In this document: positions 1-7,061 of the stretch, piece by piece
Layout of the letters: each line of letters begins with the position of its first letter
Position numbering within the stretch: the first letter of the stretch is position 1
From: Acinetobacter sp.
Lineage (GTDB): Bacteria > Pseudomonadota > Gammaproteobacteria > Pseudomonadales > Moraxellaceae
Length of the DNA: 38,057 nt
Direction: 5' to 3'
Assembly: GCA_008017315.1 (NCBI GenBank)
Contig: SSHE01000113.1
Location: forward strand, 1-38,057
Notes under the pieces: model-generated
Told to the model about the DNA's origin: nothing
Seen by the model: only the letters and a program-made list of their open reading frames with translations
Databases searched by the model: none
Program-made: the position numbers and the translations under genes

Positions 1-828
1 GCCTTGTATAATGGTAGAGATAGTCTAAAATCCTATATTGCAGAGATGAATCAGCATGTTGTTGATTTGTATAATAAAGAATACGCGTTCGATCCAGCGT
101 ATTTGGCAGAGCAAAAGCGACTAGCACAAATAGAAGAGGAACGATTGGCAAAGCTTAGAGTTGAGCAAGAACGTACAGCATTGCTTAATCAGTTTACTCT
201 TGGCCCAACAGATGAAATTTTCTTTGCAGGAGATTCATTAATGCAAGGCGTTGCTCCGCATGTGCAAAAATTTTTGCAGGAAAAATATCAGATAAATTCT
301 GTTAATCTGAGTAAACAAAGTACAGGACTTGCTTATCCTAGCTTTTTTAATTGGCCAGAAACGATTGCGGAAATACTGAAAACAAATTCAAATATTAAAG
401 TACTGGTCGTATTTTTAGGACCAAACGACCCTTGGGATATGCCTAGCCCAAAAGGTGGTGTTTATTTAAAATTTAAATCTACTGATTGGGAGCAAGTCTA
501 TCGTTTCCGTGTGAGCAACATTTTAGAGGTAGCAAAACAGCATGGTGTAGCTGTAATGTGGCTTGGTGCACCTAATATGAAAAAATCATCACTTGATGAA
601 CAGATGATGTATTTAAACCATCTAATTCAAGATGAAGTCGTGGGGCACAACGCATTATGGCTTGATACAAGATCGATATTGGGTAGTAACAATAATCAAT
701 ATAGCGATTACTTAGTAAAGAATGGTCAATCTGTTAAAATGCGTTCTGGTGACGGTATTCATTTCTCGGTAGATGGCCAAAAAGAAGTTGCACAGGCTAT
801 CGAATCTCATTTGCATATCGTTAAATAA
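1..828 (+). CDS. DUF459-type SGNH hydrolase, 5' end cut by window
   Basis: The reading frame is open from base 1, so the gene begins outside the window; the TTG at position 4 is not a credible start. The visible 275 residues hold a charged, probably coiled-coil stretch (about residues 34-60, rich in Glu, Arg and Leu) followed by an SGNH hydrolase fold. The nucleophile block FFAGDSLMQG is near residue 74, a block LGPNDPWDMP is near 138, and the Asp/His block SGDGIHFSVDG is near the C-terminus. The family (DUF459/SGNH) contains periplasmic esterases or acetyltransferase partners that work on polysaccharides together with MBOAT acyltransferases. The missing N-terminus probably carries a membrane anchor. 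The gene is followed after 26 bp by a second SGNH gene and then capA, which suggests one polysaccharide-modification unit. The substrate is unknown. Confidence 0.8.
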   Translation, partial: ALYNGRDSLKSYIAEMNQHVVDLYNKEYAFDPAYLAEQKRLAQIEEERLAKLRVEQERTALLNQFTLGPTDEIFFAGDSLMQGVAPHVQKFLQEKYQINSVNLSKQSTGLAYPSFFNWPETIAEILKTNSNIKVLVVFLGPNDPWDMPSPKGGVYLKFKSTDWEQVYRFRVSNILEVAKQHGVAVMWLGAPNMKKSSLDEQMMYLNHLIQDEVVGHNALWLDTRSILGSNNNQYSDYLVKNGQSVKMRSGDGIHFSVDGQKEVAQAIESHLHIVK

Positions 829-854
829 ACTACAATTTTAGGTTATAAATTAGT

Positions 855-2201
855 ATGTTATTTAAAGAAAAAATAATTTTTTTAGCCATATCTTTGACTA
901 TGGTTACAAGTAGCTATGCCACAATTTTGAGTGATTTTGGCGAACCAAATAAAGCACAGCTTGTACAGGCAATGAAAGACCAAACGGTACATATTGTACA
1001 GTTCGGTGATTCACATACTGCAGCGGATGTATGGACAGATGCACTACGTACACAATTGCAACATAGGCTGGGTAATGGTGGTATGGGGTGGGGGATGCCA
1101 ATGTATTTTAGTGGTCATCGATTAGAAGAGTACGGTTATGATGTTCAGGGCTGGCAGTCTGTTTCTAGTCGTACTCAACATGATGAGAATTATACTTTAG
1201 GTGGTTTGCTTGCAGTACCTCGATATTCAGGTGCAACACTGACAATAAAATCAAAAAGAAATCGACCTGAACAGGCGATAACAGTTAGTTTGAGACAAAC
1301 AGCAGGGGACGGAAATTTTACAGGTGTCGATGCGAATGGAAAATCATTTTCATTTTCAGCACCTCGTAAAGATGGTACATGGCAGGTAGCACATTTTGAT
1401 GCAACACTTCCTTTTACGATTACTGCACACGATGCAAATCGCTCTGCAATAGCAGGTTGGTGGGCAAAAAATAAATTTGGTCAGGGTGCGGTTGTATCTG
1501 CATTGGGTATCAATGGTGCAGAGTTGCGTTATTGGAATCGCTGGAATACTACAGGATGGCAGCAGGAACTTAAAGAAGTTGCACCAAGTTTAATTATTTT
1601 AGCATACGGTACTAATGAAGCTTATAATAATAACATAGATATTGGAGCAGCTAAACAATTATTAGAGTCTAAAATTATGCAGATTCGCCAAGCTAGTCCA
1701 AATAGTGCGATACTTATTGTTTCTGCACCAGAGAGTCTTAAAAGTACTGCGGGACAATGTGGTGTACGCCCAGCCCAATTAACAGCATTCCAAAATATGC
1801 AAATTCAAGTTGCTCGTCAAAGTCGTACTTTATTTTGGGACTGGCAGCAGGCAATGGGTGGGAACTGCTCTATGAAATCATGGATTAGTAGAGGTGATGC
1901 TCGAGGTGATGGCGTGCATTTTTCTCCTAAGGGGTACCAAAAATTAGGCACTAAATTGGCAGAAGATTTATTGAATATTGCCGAAATTCAGTCTGAGAAT
2001 ACGATTCCTAGCTATAATAGTGCTCCAATAGATGGGAATATGCCTGCTATATCACCAATAATTAGCACAGGTGGACGTGGTTCGATTAGCAGTGAGGATA
2101 AGCGGATGTCGTATAATGATGGTAGTGTGTATATTCAAACATGTATTGAAGGTAAGGGATGTAAATCTGTTGGTAATGAGGCACTTAAAAACTTACCTTA
2201 G
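855..2201 (+). CDS. Secreted SGNH/GDSL-family hydrolase
   Basis: This 448-residue protein begins with a short basic stretch and a hydrophobic core (to about residue 22, ending SSYA), a typical Sec signal peptide, so it should act in the periplasm. The SGNH blocks are visible: VQFGDSHTAADVW around residue 48-60 with Ser53 as the likely nucleophile, AYGTNEAYNN near 250, and GDGVHFSPKGY near 350 supplying Asp and His. Between the first two blocks lies a long insert, probably a carbohydrate-binding beta domain as in AlgX/PatB-like esterases. The last 65 residues are Ser/Gly-rich and contain two Cys (TCIEGKGC). It lies 26 bp after another SGNH gene, suggesting co-transcription. Likely role: O-acetyl transfer to, or removal from, a surface glycan. 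The substrate cannot be read from the sequence. Confidence 0.8.
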   Translation: MLFKEKIIFLAISLTMVTSSYATILSDFGEPNKAQLVQAMKDQTVHIVQFGDSHTAADVWTDALRTQLQHRLGNGGMGWGMPMYFSGHRLEEYGYDVQGWQSVSSRTQHDENYTLGGLLAVPRYSGATLTIKSKRNRPEQAITVSLRQTAGDGNFTGVDANGKSFSFSAPRKDGTWQVAHFDATLPFTITAHDANRSAIAGWWAKNKFGQGAVVSALGINGAELRYWNRWNTTGWQQELKEVAPSLIILAYGTNEAYNNNIDIGAAKQLLESKIMQIRQASPNSAILIVSAPESLKSTAGQCGVRPAQLTAFQNMQIQVARQSRTLFWDWQQAMGGNCSMKSWISRGDARGDGVHFSPKGYQKLGTKLAEDLLNIAEIQSENTIPSYNSAPIDGNMPAISPIISTGGRGSISSEDKRMSYNDGSVYIQTCIEGKGCKSVGNEALKNLP

Positions 2202-2224
2202 TTTTTTATCAAGGGAGTACTCAG

Positions 2225-2253
2225 GTTTGATTTACACATAGAGAGTGTATAAT
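2225..2253 (+). promoter_or_regulatory. Putative promoter upstream of the CapA-like gene
   Basis: A perfect TATAAT lies at 2248-2253 with a weak GTTTGA -35 element 17 bp upstream (2225-2230). A second TATAAT lies at 2273-2278, and the 9-mer GTATAATAT is repeated exactly 25 bp apart (2247-2255 and 2272-2280). The capA-like start follows at 2300. The repeat could be two stacked start sites or chance in AT-rich DNA. Confidence 0.4.
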
Positions 2254-2299
2254 ATATCAGCATTATTTACCGTATAATATGCAGTTAGGTTAGAATGTA

Positions 2300-3499
2300 A
2301 TGAGATTAGATTATCCTTTTATTGTTGGTTTTTCCATGTTGGCTTTAGGGTTAACAGCATGTAGTAATTCTTCCGTACAGCCTTCTTTACAGAAACCACT
2401 AGAAGAAGTACGTTCTAGTAATACGCATGCTCAAGTAACACAACAACCAGTAGTATTACAACCTCAAACTAATCAAAAAACACAGTCTGTGCCATCACTC
2501 AATTCAGATCAAAAACACAGTACACAAGGGACGGATATTCGTTTTGTTGCTGTCGGTGATGTGATGCCAGGTACAGATTTTCCATTTAACCGTCTTCCTG
2601 CAAATAATGGACGACCTGTTTTTGCAGGAGTAAGAGATGTTTTGATTGATGCAGATGTTACTTTTGGTAATTTTGAGGGTACGTTATTAGATGGTGGACA
2701 ACCAGTAAAATCATGTCAAAACCCAAGTGTTTGTTTTTTGTTTCGAACACCTACAGCTTATGCAGATACTTTAAAATGGGCTGGTTTTACTGTAATGAGT
2801 TTGGCAAATAACCATGCGGCAGATTTCGGTGAAGCTGGTCGAACGAGTACGATGAAATCTTTGGATCGTGTTGGGATAAAACATGCAGGTAGAGAAGGGG
2901 ATATTGCGACATTGCAGGTTAAAGGTAAAAATATTGCGGTGATTGCGTTTGCACCAAATCGAGGGAATTATTCAATTAATGATATTCCACAAGCCAAGCA
3001 ACTGGTCGCCAAACTAAAAGCAAAGAATGATCTTGTTGTAGTGAGTTTCCATGGCGGTGCAGAGGGTGCAAATTATACTCACGTTAAACGTGGTTCGGAA
3101 TTATTTCATGGTGAAAACCGTGGTGATGTAATTGCATTTTCACATCAGGTTATTGATTCTGGTGCAGATTTAGTCATTGGTCATGGGCCTCATGTACCAA
3201 GAGCACTTGAATTGTACAAAGGAAAGTTGATTGCTTACAGTTTGGGTAATTTTGCAACATATGAAGGAATAAATGTCAAAGGTGTGACAGGACTAGCACC
3301 TATTTTACAGGTTACCTTGAATGATCAGGGTGATTTTAAAGTAGGACGTATCGTTTCTGCGTCACAGCAAGCAAAACATGTACCAGAATTAGATACTCAG
3401 CAACAGGCATTTAAACTTATTGAGCAACTGACTAAGGAGGATTTTGCAGGTGGAAATCTGAGTTTTGCTACCAATGGTGAAATTACAAAGAAAAACTAA
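2300..3499 (+). CDS. CapA-family (PGA_cap) metallophosphatase-like lipoprotein
   Basis: This is a 399-residue protein with a lipoprotein signal (lipobox LTAC, Cys21), so it is probably membrane-anchored and exported. A Gln/Ser/Thr-rich linker (about residues 22-72) precedes the domain. The CapA/PgsA-type calcineurin-like fold is shown by FVAVGDVMPGTDF, TFGNFEGTLLDGG, SLANNHAADFG, VSFHGGAEG, GHGPHVPRALE and AYSLGNFATYEG, which supply the expected Asp/Asn/His metal ligands. In Bacillus, CapA/PgsA takes part in poly-gamma-glutamate synthesis or export. In Gram-negative bacteria the family is common near polysaccharide genes and its reaction is mostly unknown. No pgsB/C genes are seen here, so a poly-glutamate role is not supported. 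A separate promoter may lie just upstream. Confidence 0.85.
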   Translation: MRLDYPFIVGFSMLALGLTACSNSSVQPSLQKPLEEVRSSNTHAQVTQQPVVLQPQTNQKTQSVPSLNSDQKHSTQGTDIRFVAVGDVMPGTDFPFNRLPANNGRPVFAGVRDVLIDADVTFGNFEGTLLDGGQPVKSCQNPSVCFLFRTPTAYADTLKWAGFTVMSLANNHAADFGEAGRTSTMKSLDRVGIKHAGREGDIATLQVKGKNIAVIAFAPNRGNYSINDIPQAKQLVAKLKAKNDLVVVSFHGGAEGANYTHVKRGSELFHGENRGDVIAFSHQVIDSGADLVIGHGPHVPRALELYKGKLIAYSLGNFATYEGINVKGVTGLAPILQVTLNDQGDFKVGRIVSASQQAKHVPELDTQQQAFKLIEQLTKEDFAGGNLSFATNGEITKKN

Positions 3500-3544
3500 G
3501 TCTGTAGTAAGTGCGTTGATTTAGTTTGGATGATTGTATAATGA

Positions 3545-3572
3545 ACTCCTGATTAAAATAATAATCAGGAGT
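3545..3572. terminator. Hairpin downstream of the CapA-like gene
   Basis: A perfect 11-bp inverted repeat, ACTCCTGATTA / TAATCAGGAGT, with a 6-nt loop (AAATAA) starts 45 bp after the CapA-like stop codon. There is no T-run on the + side, so it may be a weak terminator or an mRNA-end stabiliser rather than a classic intrinsic terminator. Confidence 0.45.
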
Positions 3573-3624
3573 ATGAAACGATAGAGCAGATAAAATAGGC
3601 GTGGATTTAGGGGAGCTATTCTCA

Positions 3625-3720
3625 ATGAATCATAGATATTTTAGCAAGAATTTGCTTAAGCCTCGTTGTGGGCGTATTTTTTGGTGGTGTTTGTTTGAAC
3701 TTACATTTTCATCAATTTAA
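3625..3720 (+). CDS. Possible 31-residue small protein
   Basis: An ATG at 3625 is preceded by GGGGAG with 9-nt spacing, a better ribosome binding site than most genes in this window have. The 31 codons end at TAA 3718-3720. The peptide is basic at the N-terminus (MNHRYFSKNLLKPRCGR) and then hydrophobic/aromatic (IFWWCLFELTF), as in single-pass membrane miniproteins. I do not recognise a family. It could equally be a decayed gene end or chance. Confidence 0.25.
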   Translation: MNHRYFSKNLLKPRCGRIFWWCLFELTFSSI

Positions 3721-3837
3721 GACACCCTTTCGATTATCAGTGAAACTATTCGAAGTATAGGGTAACAATAGTCGGAATAGCCGAAACAGCGACCTTAAAA
3801 TTATCTGAAAGTAGGCATTATTATTTAAGGAAGTAAG

Positions 3838-4254
3838 ATGAAAAAAAGCATCCTAATCTTGACATTTTTAATTTCAACCCTTTTGTGTACTAATGTCTTT
3901 TCACAATCAGTTTACAATTACAAAACTAAAACTCAGTCCAATCAAGTTGATAGAACTAAAATACTTGATATTTTAAGAGCTAGAGTTTATGAGGATTATC
4001 AACAAGAAGTGGTATTTGTCGTTAATAAATTAAATGTTTCGTCTGGTTATGCATGGTTTGAAGGAACTGCTCAAAGAAAAGATGGACGTCAATTGATAGT
4101 TCATTCATATGATGATTGTTGCCATGTTGAAGCTCTTTTGAAAAAAAGTGGGGGAAAATGGTACATCGTACAAATGCAGCCTTTTTCTACCGATGTTTGG
4201 TGGGATGGATTATGGAATAGAACAGGTGCACCAAAGATAATTTTTTCTTATTAA
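3838..4254 (+). CDS. Small secreted protein of unknown function
   Basis: The protein has 138 residues with a clear Sec signal (MKKSILILTFLISTLLCTNV, cleaved near FSQ). The start is supported by AAGGAAG 6 nt upstream. The mature part carries DRTKILDILRARV, VVFVVNKLNVSSGYAWFEG and AQRKDGRQL, then HVEALLKKSGGKWYIVQ and TDVWWDGLW near the end. This pattern resembles a widespread family of uncharacterised proteobacterial periplasmic proteins (R..ILD.LR..V ... FVV..L.V ... W). The resemblance is from memory, not from a search. Two adjacent Cys (DDCCHV) are unusual. It is followed 26 bp later by another small secreted protein. Function unknown. Confidence 0.75.
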   Translation: MKKSILILTFLISTLLCTNVFSQSVYNYKTKTQSNQVDRTKILDILRARVYEDYQQEVVFVVNKLNVSSGYAWFEGTAQRKDGRQLIVHSYDDCCHVEALLKKSGGKWYIVQMQPFSTDVWWDGLWNRTGAPKIIFSY

Positions 4255-4280
4255 ACCCATAAATACTGAGGAGAACCTAA

Positions 4281-4604
4281 GTGATGAGAAAACATAGCCT
4301 ATTCGTAGCAATATTTTTTTCTATTTACTCTTCCCTTGCAGCTGCTGCTGTGCTTGAAATTGACCTTAGTAAAGAAATTAGTTTGAAAGATGGACGTTAT
4401 CTTGTTAAAGAATACGAAGGTAAAGGTCGTTATGTTCTTATCGATTACAGTCATGGACGTTTTTCATCAGGTAGTGATATTGAAATAGCTGTTTGCACAA
4501 ATGGTTTTGTGGTGTCGAAGCTACCTGCTAAATTTAGCAATATAAAGAAGCATCTTAAACCAACCGATTATGTTTTAACAGAGTGTGATGAGGCGAGAGA
4601 TTGA
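4281..4604 (+). CDS. Small secreted protein of unknown function
   Basis: The protein is 106-107 residues with a Sec-type signal peptide (MRKHSLFVAIFFSIYSSLAA). Two starts compete: GTG at 4281 and ATG at 4284. AGGAGA at 4269-4274 is 6 and 9 nt away respectively, so the ATG is preferred. The mature part is about 85 residues, with two Cys (IAVCTNGF and LTECDEA) that could form a disulfide. I recognise no family. It probably forms a two-gene unit with the upstream secreted protein (26-bp gap). Between it and lpxC are 139 bp that hold the likely lpxC promoter. Confidence 0.65.
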   Translation: MMRKHSLFVAIFFSIYSSLAAAAVLEIDLSKEISLKDGRYLVKEYEGKGRYVLIDYSHGRFSSGSDIEIAVCTNGFVVSKLPAKFSNIKKHLKPTDYVLTECDEARD

Positions 4605-4686
4605 TAGCTACGGTTGAATTTTTTCTTGACCACTATACTTTTTCAACCTATTTCAATTGTGTCGCACCTCGTTATTGAATCTGCCT

Positions 4687-4714
4687 TTGTTTAAATGAGA
4701 ATGTATGCTAATTT
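4687..4714 (+). promoter_or_regulatory. Putative lpxC promoter
   Basis: TTGTTT (4687-4692), a 16-bp spacer and TAATTT (4709-4714) preceded by TG at -15/-14 form an extended -10 promoter. This leaves a short leader before the lpxC ATG at 4744, which has only a weak ribosome binding site. The motif match is modest. Confidence 0.35.
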
Positions 4715-4743
4715 AGGGCTTCGTCGTAAATTTGTAAATAAAT

Positions 4744-5646
4744 ATGTTAAAACAGCGAACCATAAAAAAACCTGTATATGCCAGTGGTATAGGCCTACAT
4801 AGCGGTAAAAAAGTCAATATTCATTTTTTACCTCATCATAGTGATGGTGGGATCATCTTTAGACGTATTGATTTACAGCCAGCAATTGAACTTCCAGCCA
4901 AAGCCATGCTGATACAAGAAGCCTTTATGTGTTCTAATCTGGTCAAAGATGAGGTTAAGGTTGGGACGATTGAACACTTGATGAGTGCGATTGCGGGTCT
5001 AGGCATTGATAATCTACTGATTGAAGTCGATGCACCAGAACTACCGATTATGGATGGTAGTGCAGAGCCATTTTTATACCTATTGTTACAAGGTGAGCTG
5101 ATAGAGCAGGATGCCGCAAAAAAATTCATCCGCATCAAAAAGCCTATTACTGTACAAATTGAAGATAAAGTTGCAACTTTTGAACCCTTTAATGGTTTTG
5201 AATTGAACTTTAGCATTGATTTTGATCACCCTGCTTTCGATAAACAGCATCAATCGACGACTATTGCATTTTCGACAGCCAATTTTATGGCACAGATCAG
5301 TACAGCACGTACATTTGGTTTTATGAAAGACTTAGAATATTTGCAAGCCAACAATCTGGCACTGGGTGCGAATCTGGAAAATGCCATTGGGCTGGATGAA
5401 CATGGCGTAGTCAATGCCGAAGGTTTGCGGTTCGTTGATGAGTTTGTGCGGCACAAAGTGCTGGATGCGGTTGGTGATTTATATTTGCTGGGGCATCAGA
5501 TTATCGCTAAGTTTACTGCCTTTAAATCAGGACATGCTCTCAATAATCAGCTATTACGTGCGGTGATGGCGGATAAAACCAACTATGAAATTGTAACTTT
5601 TTATGATGAAAAATCTTGCCCGATTGCATATTTGCCTTTAGGTTAA
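4744..5646 (+). CDS. lpxC: UDP-3-O-acyl-N-acetylglucosamine deacetylase
   Basis: LpxC removes the acetyl group from UDP-3-O-acyl-GlcNAc, the committed step of lipid A synthesis, in the cytosol. The 300-residue length fits the family. The zinc ligands are in place: His78 (GTIEHLMSA), His237 and Asp241 ([10 protein letters not shown]). So are the catalytic Glu77 and the general-acid His264 (KSGHALNNQ). The sugar-binding segment around [13 protein letters not shown] is present. In Acinetobacter, lpxC normally follows the ftsQAZ division genes. Here the upstream neighbours are small secreted proteins and a glycan-modification set, so an insertion between ftsZ and lpxC is possible but lies partly outside the window. 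The reverse gene dciA faces it with a 48-bp gap. Confidence 0.97.
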   Translation: MLKQRTIKKPVYASGIGLHSGKKVNIHFLPHHSDGGIIFRRIDLQPAIELPAKAMLIQEAFMCSNLVKDEVKVGTIEHLMSAIAGLGIDNLLIEVDAPELPIMDGSAEPFLYLLLQGELIEQDAAKKFIRIKKPITVQIEDKVATFEPFNGFELNFSIDFDHPAFDKQHQSTTIAFSTANFMAQISTARTFGFMKDLEYLQANNLALGANLENAIGLDEHGVVNAEGLRFVDEFVRHKVLDAVGDLYLLGHQIIAKFTAFKSGHALNNQLLRAVMADKTNYEIVTFYDEKSCPIAYLPLG

Positions 5647-5694
5647 GTCATTGTGTTTTAAACAACAATGTTATAGTGTAACGATGTGTGTAAG

Positions 5695-6174
5695 CTACTC
5701 TTGGCTGAATTTGCACGTGGTCTGGTTATCTTTTATGTTATTGCTACTTGCCAAACGCTGTAGTGCTTCGCTAAGCTTGGCGTCCTGCACGAGAGTAGCG
5801 GCTTCTTGTAATTGTTGTTGAGTTGCAGTGGACAAACGTTTTTTTCGTGTGTATTTTTGACTGGTTGGGTCTGTGCGTAGAGGTTGTAAAACCACTTTGA
5901 TACGCTCAAGGTCAGCTAAAGCGGGGATTGCTTGTAGATCCTTTATATATTGGTGCTGTAGATAGCGTATTTGACTAATCAGAGCCTGATTGTCGCCTGC
6001 GATAGTAAGCACACCATGTTGATAACATACAACATGCCATTGTCCTTGTGCTGGAAGATAAGCTTGGATCAATGGTGTGAGTTTTTGCCAATGTGCAACT
6101 TGTATTTGAAGAAATGAAAAGTTTCCTGTCGATTGAGATGATGCTTTTGGCATAAATGGTTTTGATTGATACAT
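5695..6174 (-). CDS. dciA: DciA-like (DUF721) helicase loader
   Basis: This 159-residue protein has the DUF721/DciA core: an N-terminal segment of about 100 residues with VVCYQHGVLTIAGDNQALISQIRYLQ, the family's signature strand-strand-helix region, followed by a basic, Gln-rich tail (KYTRKKRLSTATQQQ). DciA helps load the replicative helicase DnaB in bacteria that lack DnaC, so it acts at replication forks. The gene sits between lpxC and an M23 peptidase on the opposite strand, which is the order I expect in Acinetobacter. The start may be Met1 or Met8; neither has a strong ribosome binding site. DUF721 proteins are short and poorly conserved, so the name rests on this region plus context. 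Confidence 0.75.
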   Translation of the reverse strand: MYQSKPFMPKASSQSTGNFSFLQIQVAHWQKLTPLIQAYLPAQGQWHVVCYQHGVLTIAGDNQALISQIRYLQHQYIKDLQAIPALADLERIKVVLQPLRTDPTSQKYTRKKRLSTATQQQLQEAATLVQDAKLSEALQRLASSNNIKDNQTTCKFSQE

Positions 6175-6278
6175 ATCGGCTTAAATCCTGATGGATTGAA
6201 CGTCAGTATAGTTAGTCATGATTTGTGAATTGATGCAAGTCAGGCAGCAGATTAGAGATGGGAAATAGAGGTTTATTT

Positions 6279-6920
6279 ATGAAAATTCGTCATGTTTTAT
6301 TTGCATTATCATGTGTGTGTTCGGTTATGCCAGCAGCATTTGCTGATTATCAACCATTAAATAGCGTAAATGATACAACTGATCGTTTGGAAGAGCTGTC
6401 ACGTACGTTGGGTCAGGGATCGTATTCTAACTTGCCTAGCTTAAGTCAGGCGAGTCAGGATGAAGCTCCGATATTATTAAATAATGCCTCTTTGAGTAAA
6501 TATTCTTCTGCAAGTACAACTTTAGGCTCATGGTTGAAAAACCACCCGATTGAAAATGCTCGTGTGAGCTCGATTTGGGGTGCGCGTACTTTATTAGGTT
6601 CGACACGTCATCATTCTGGTATCGATTTGGCTGCACCAACAGGTACGTCCATTTATGCCACAGGTGCTGGAGTAGTGACCAAATCGGGTTGGGGTAGTGG
6701 CTATGGCAACTATGTGGAAATTGACCATGGTAATGGCTATATCACACGTTATGCACATGCGTCACGTTTGAATGTTAGAGTGGGTGACTATGTAAATGCT
6801 GGTGAGCATATTGCCAATGTGGGTTGTACAGGACGTTGTACGGGAGCACATTTACATTTTGAAATTGTAAAAAATGGTAAGCGTCAGAATCCATCGACTT
6901 ATCTTGCTTTGTTGCCTTAA
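6279..6920 (+). CDS. Secreted M23-family peptidase (LytM-type)
   Basis: I place the start at 6279, not at an upstream ATG (6258): AGAGG lies 7 nt before 6279 and the signal peptide then begins cleanly (MKIRHVLFALSCVCSVMPAA). The 213-residue product has a low-complexity linker (about 24-95) and a C-terminal M23 domain. Metal ligands are His112 and Asp116 (HSGIDLAAPTG) and His193 in AHLHFE, with catalytic His160 and His191. The intact site suggests a real endopeptidase that cuts peptidoglycan cross-links, rather than an inactive activator such as EnvC/NlpD. No LysM or coiled-coil domain is present. The gene is divergent from dciA and is followed by a strong terminator before aceE. Confidence 0.88.
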   Translation: MKIRHVLFALSCVCSVMPAAFADYQPLNSVNDTTDRLEELSRTLGQGSYSNLPSLSQASQDEAPILLNNASLSKYSSASTTLGSWLKNHPIENARVSSIWGARTLLGSTRHHSGIDLAAPTGTSIYATGAGVVTKSGWGSGYGNYVEIDHGNGYITRYAHASRLNVRVGDYVNAGEHIANVGCTGRCTGAHLHFEIVKNGKRQNPSTYLALLP

Positions 6921-6942
6921 TTGATTATTTTGCTTTACCATT

Positions 6943-6966
6943 AAAATCGCCTTTGTGGCGATTTTT
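6943..6966 (+). terminator. Intrinsic terminator after the M23 peptidase
   Basis: A 9-bp stem AAAATCGCC / GGCGATTTT with a 5-nt loop (TTTGT) is followed by a T-run. It lies 22 bp past the stop codon and isolates the peptidase gene from aceEF. Confidence 0.85.
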
Positions 6967-7061
6967 GTTATTTTATGTAAAAAGTTATTTTTAATCATTT
7001 TTTTATTTTCTATTCGTTTTATGCTTGAGCTAAAAGACGGAATGAATAATAAGGGTGAAAC

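Larger units (their letters stand above)
3500..3837. other. 338-bp spacer with a hairpin and a possible short ORF
   Basis: This stretch separates the CapA-like gene from two small secreted proteins. It contains an 11-bp-stem hairpin (3545-3572), a 31-codon ORF with a good ribosome binding site (3625-3720), and then about 100 bp in which I recognise nothing. I see no tRNA, transposase remnant or known riboswitch. Confidence 0.6.

Noticed and set aside
3500..3837. Transposon or IS remnant in the gap after the CapA-like gene
   Set aside because: The hairpin arms are single-copy in the window, there are no target-site duplications that I can see, and the short ORF does not resemble a transposase.
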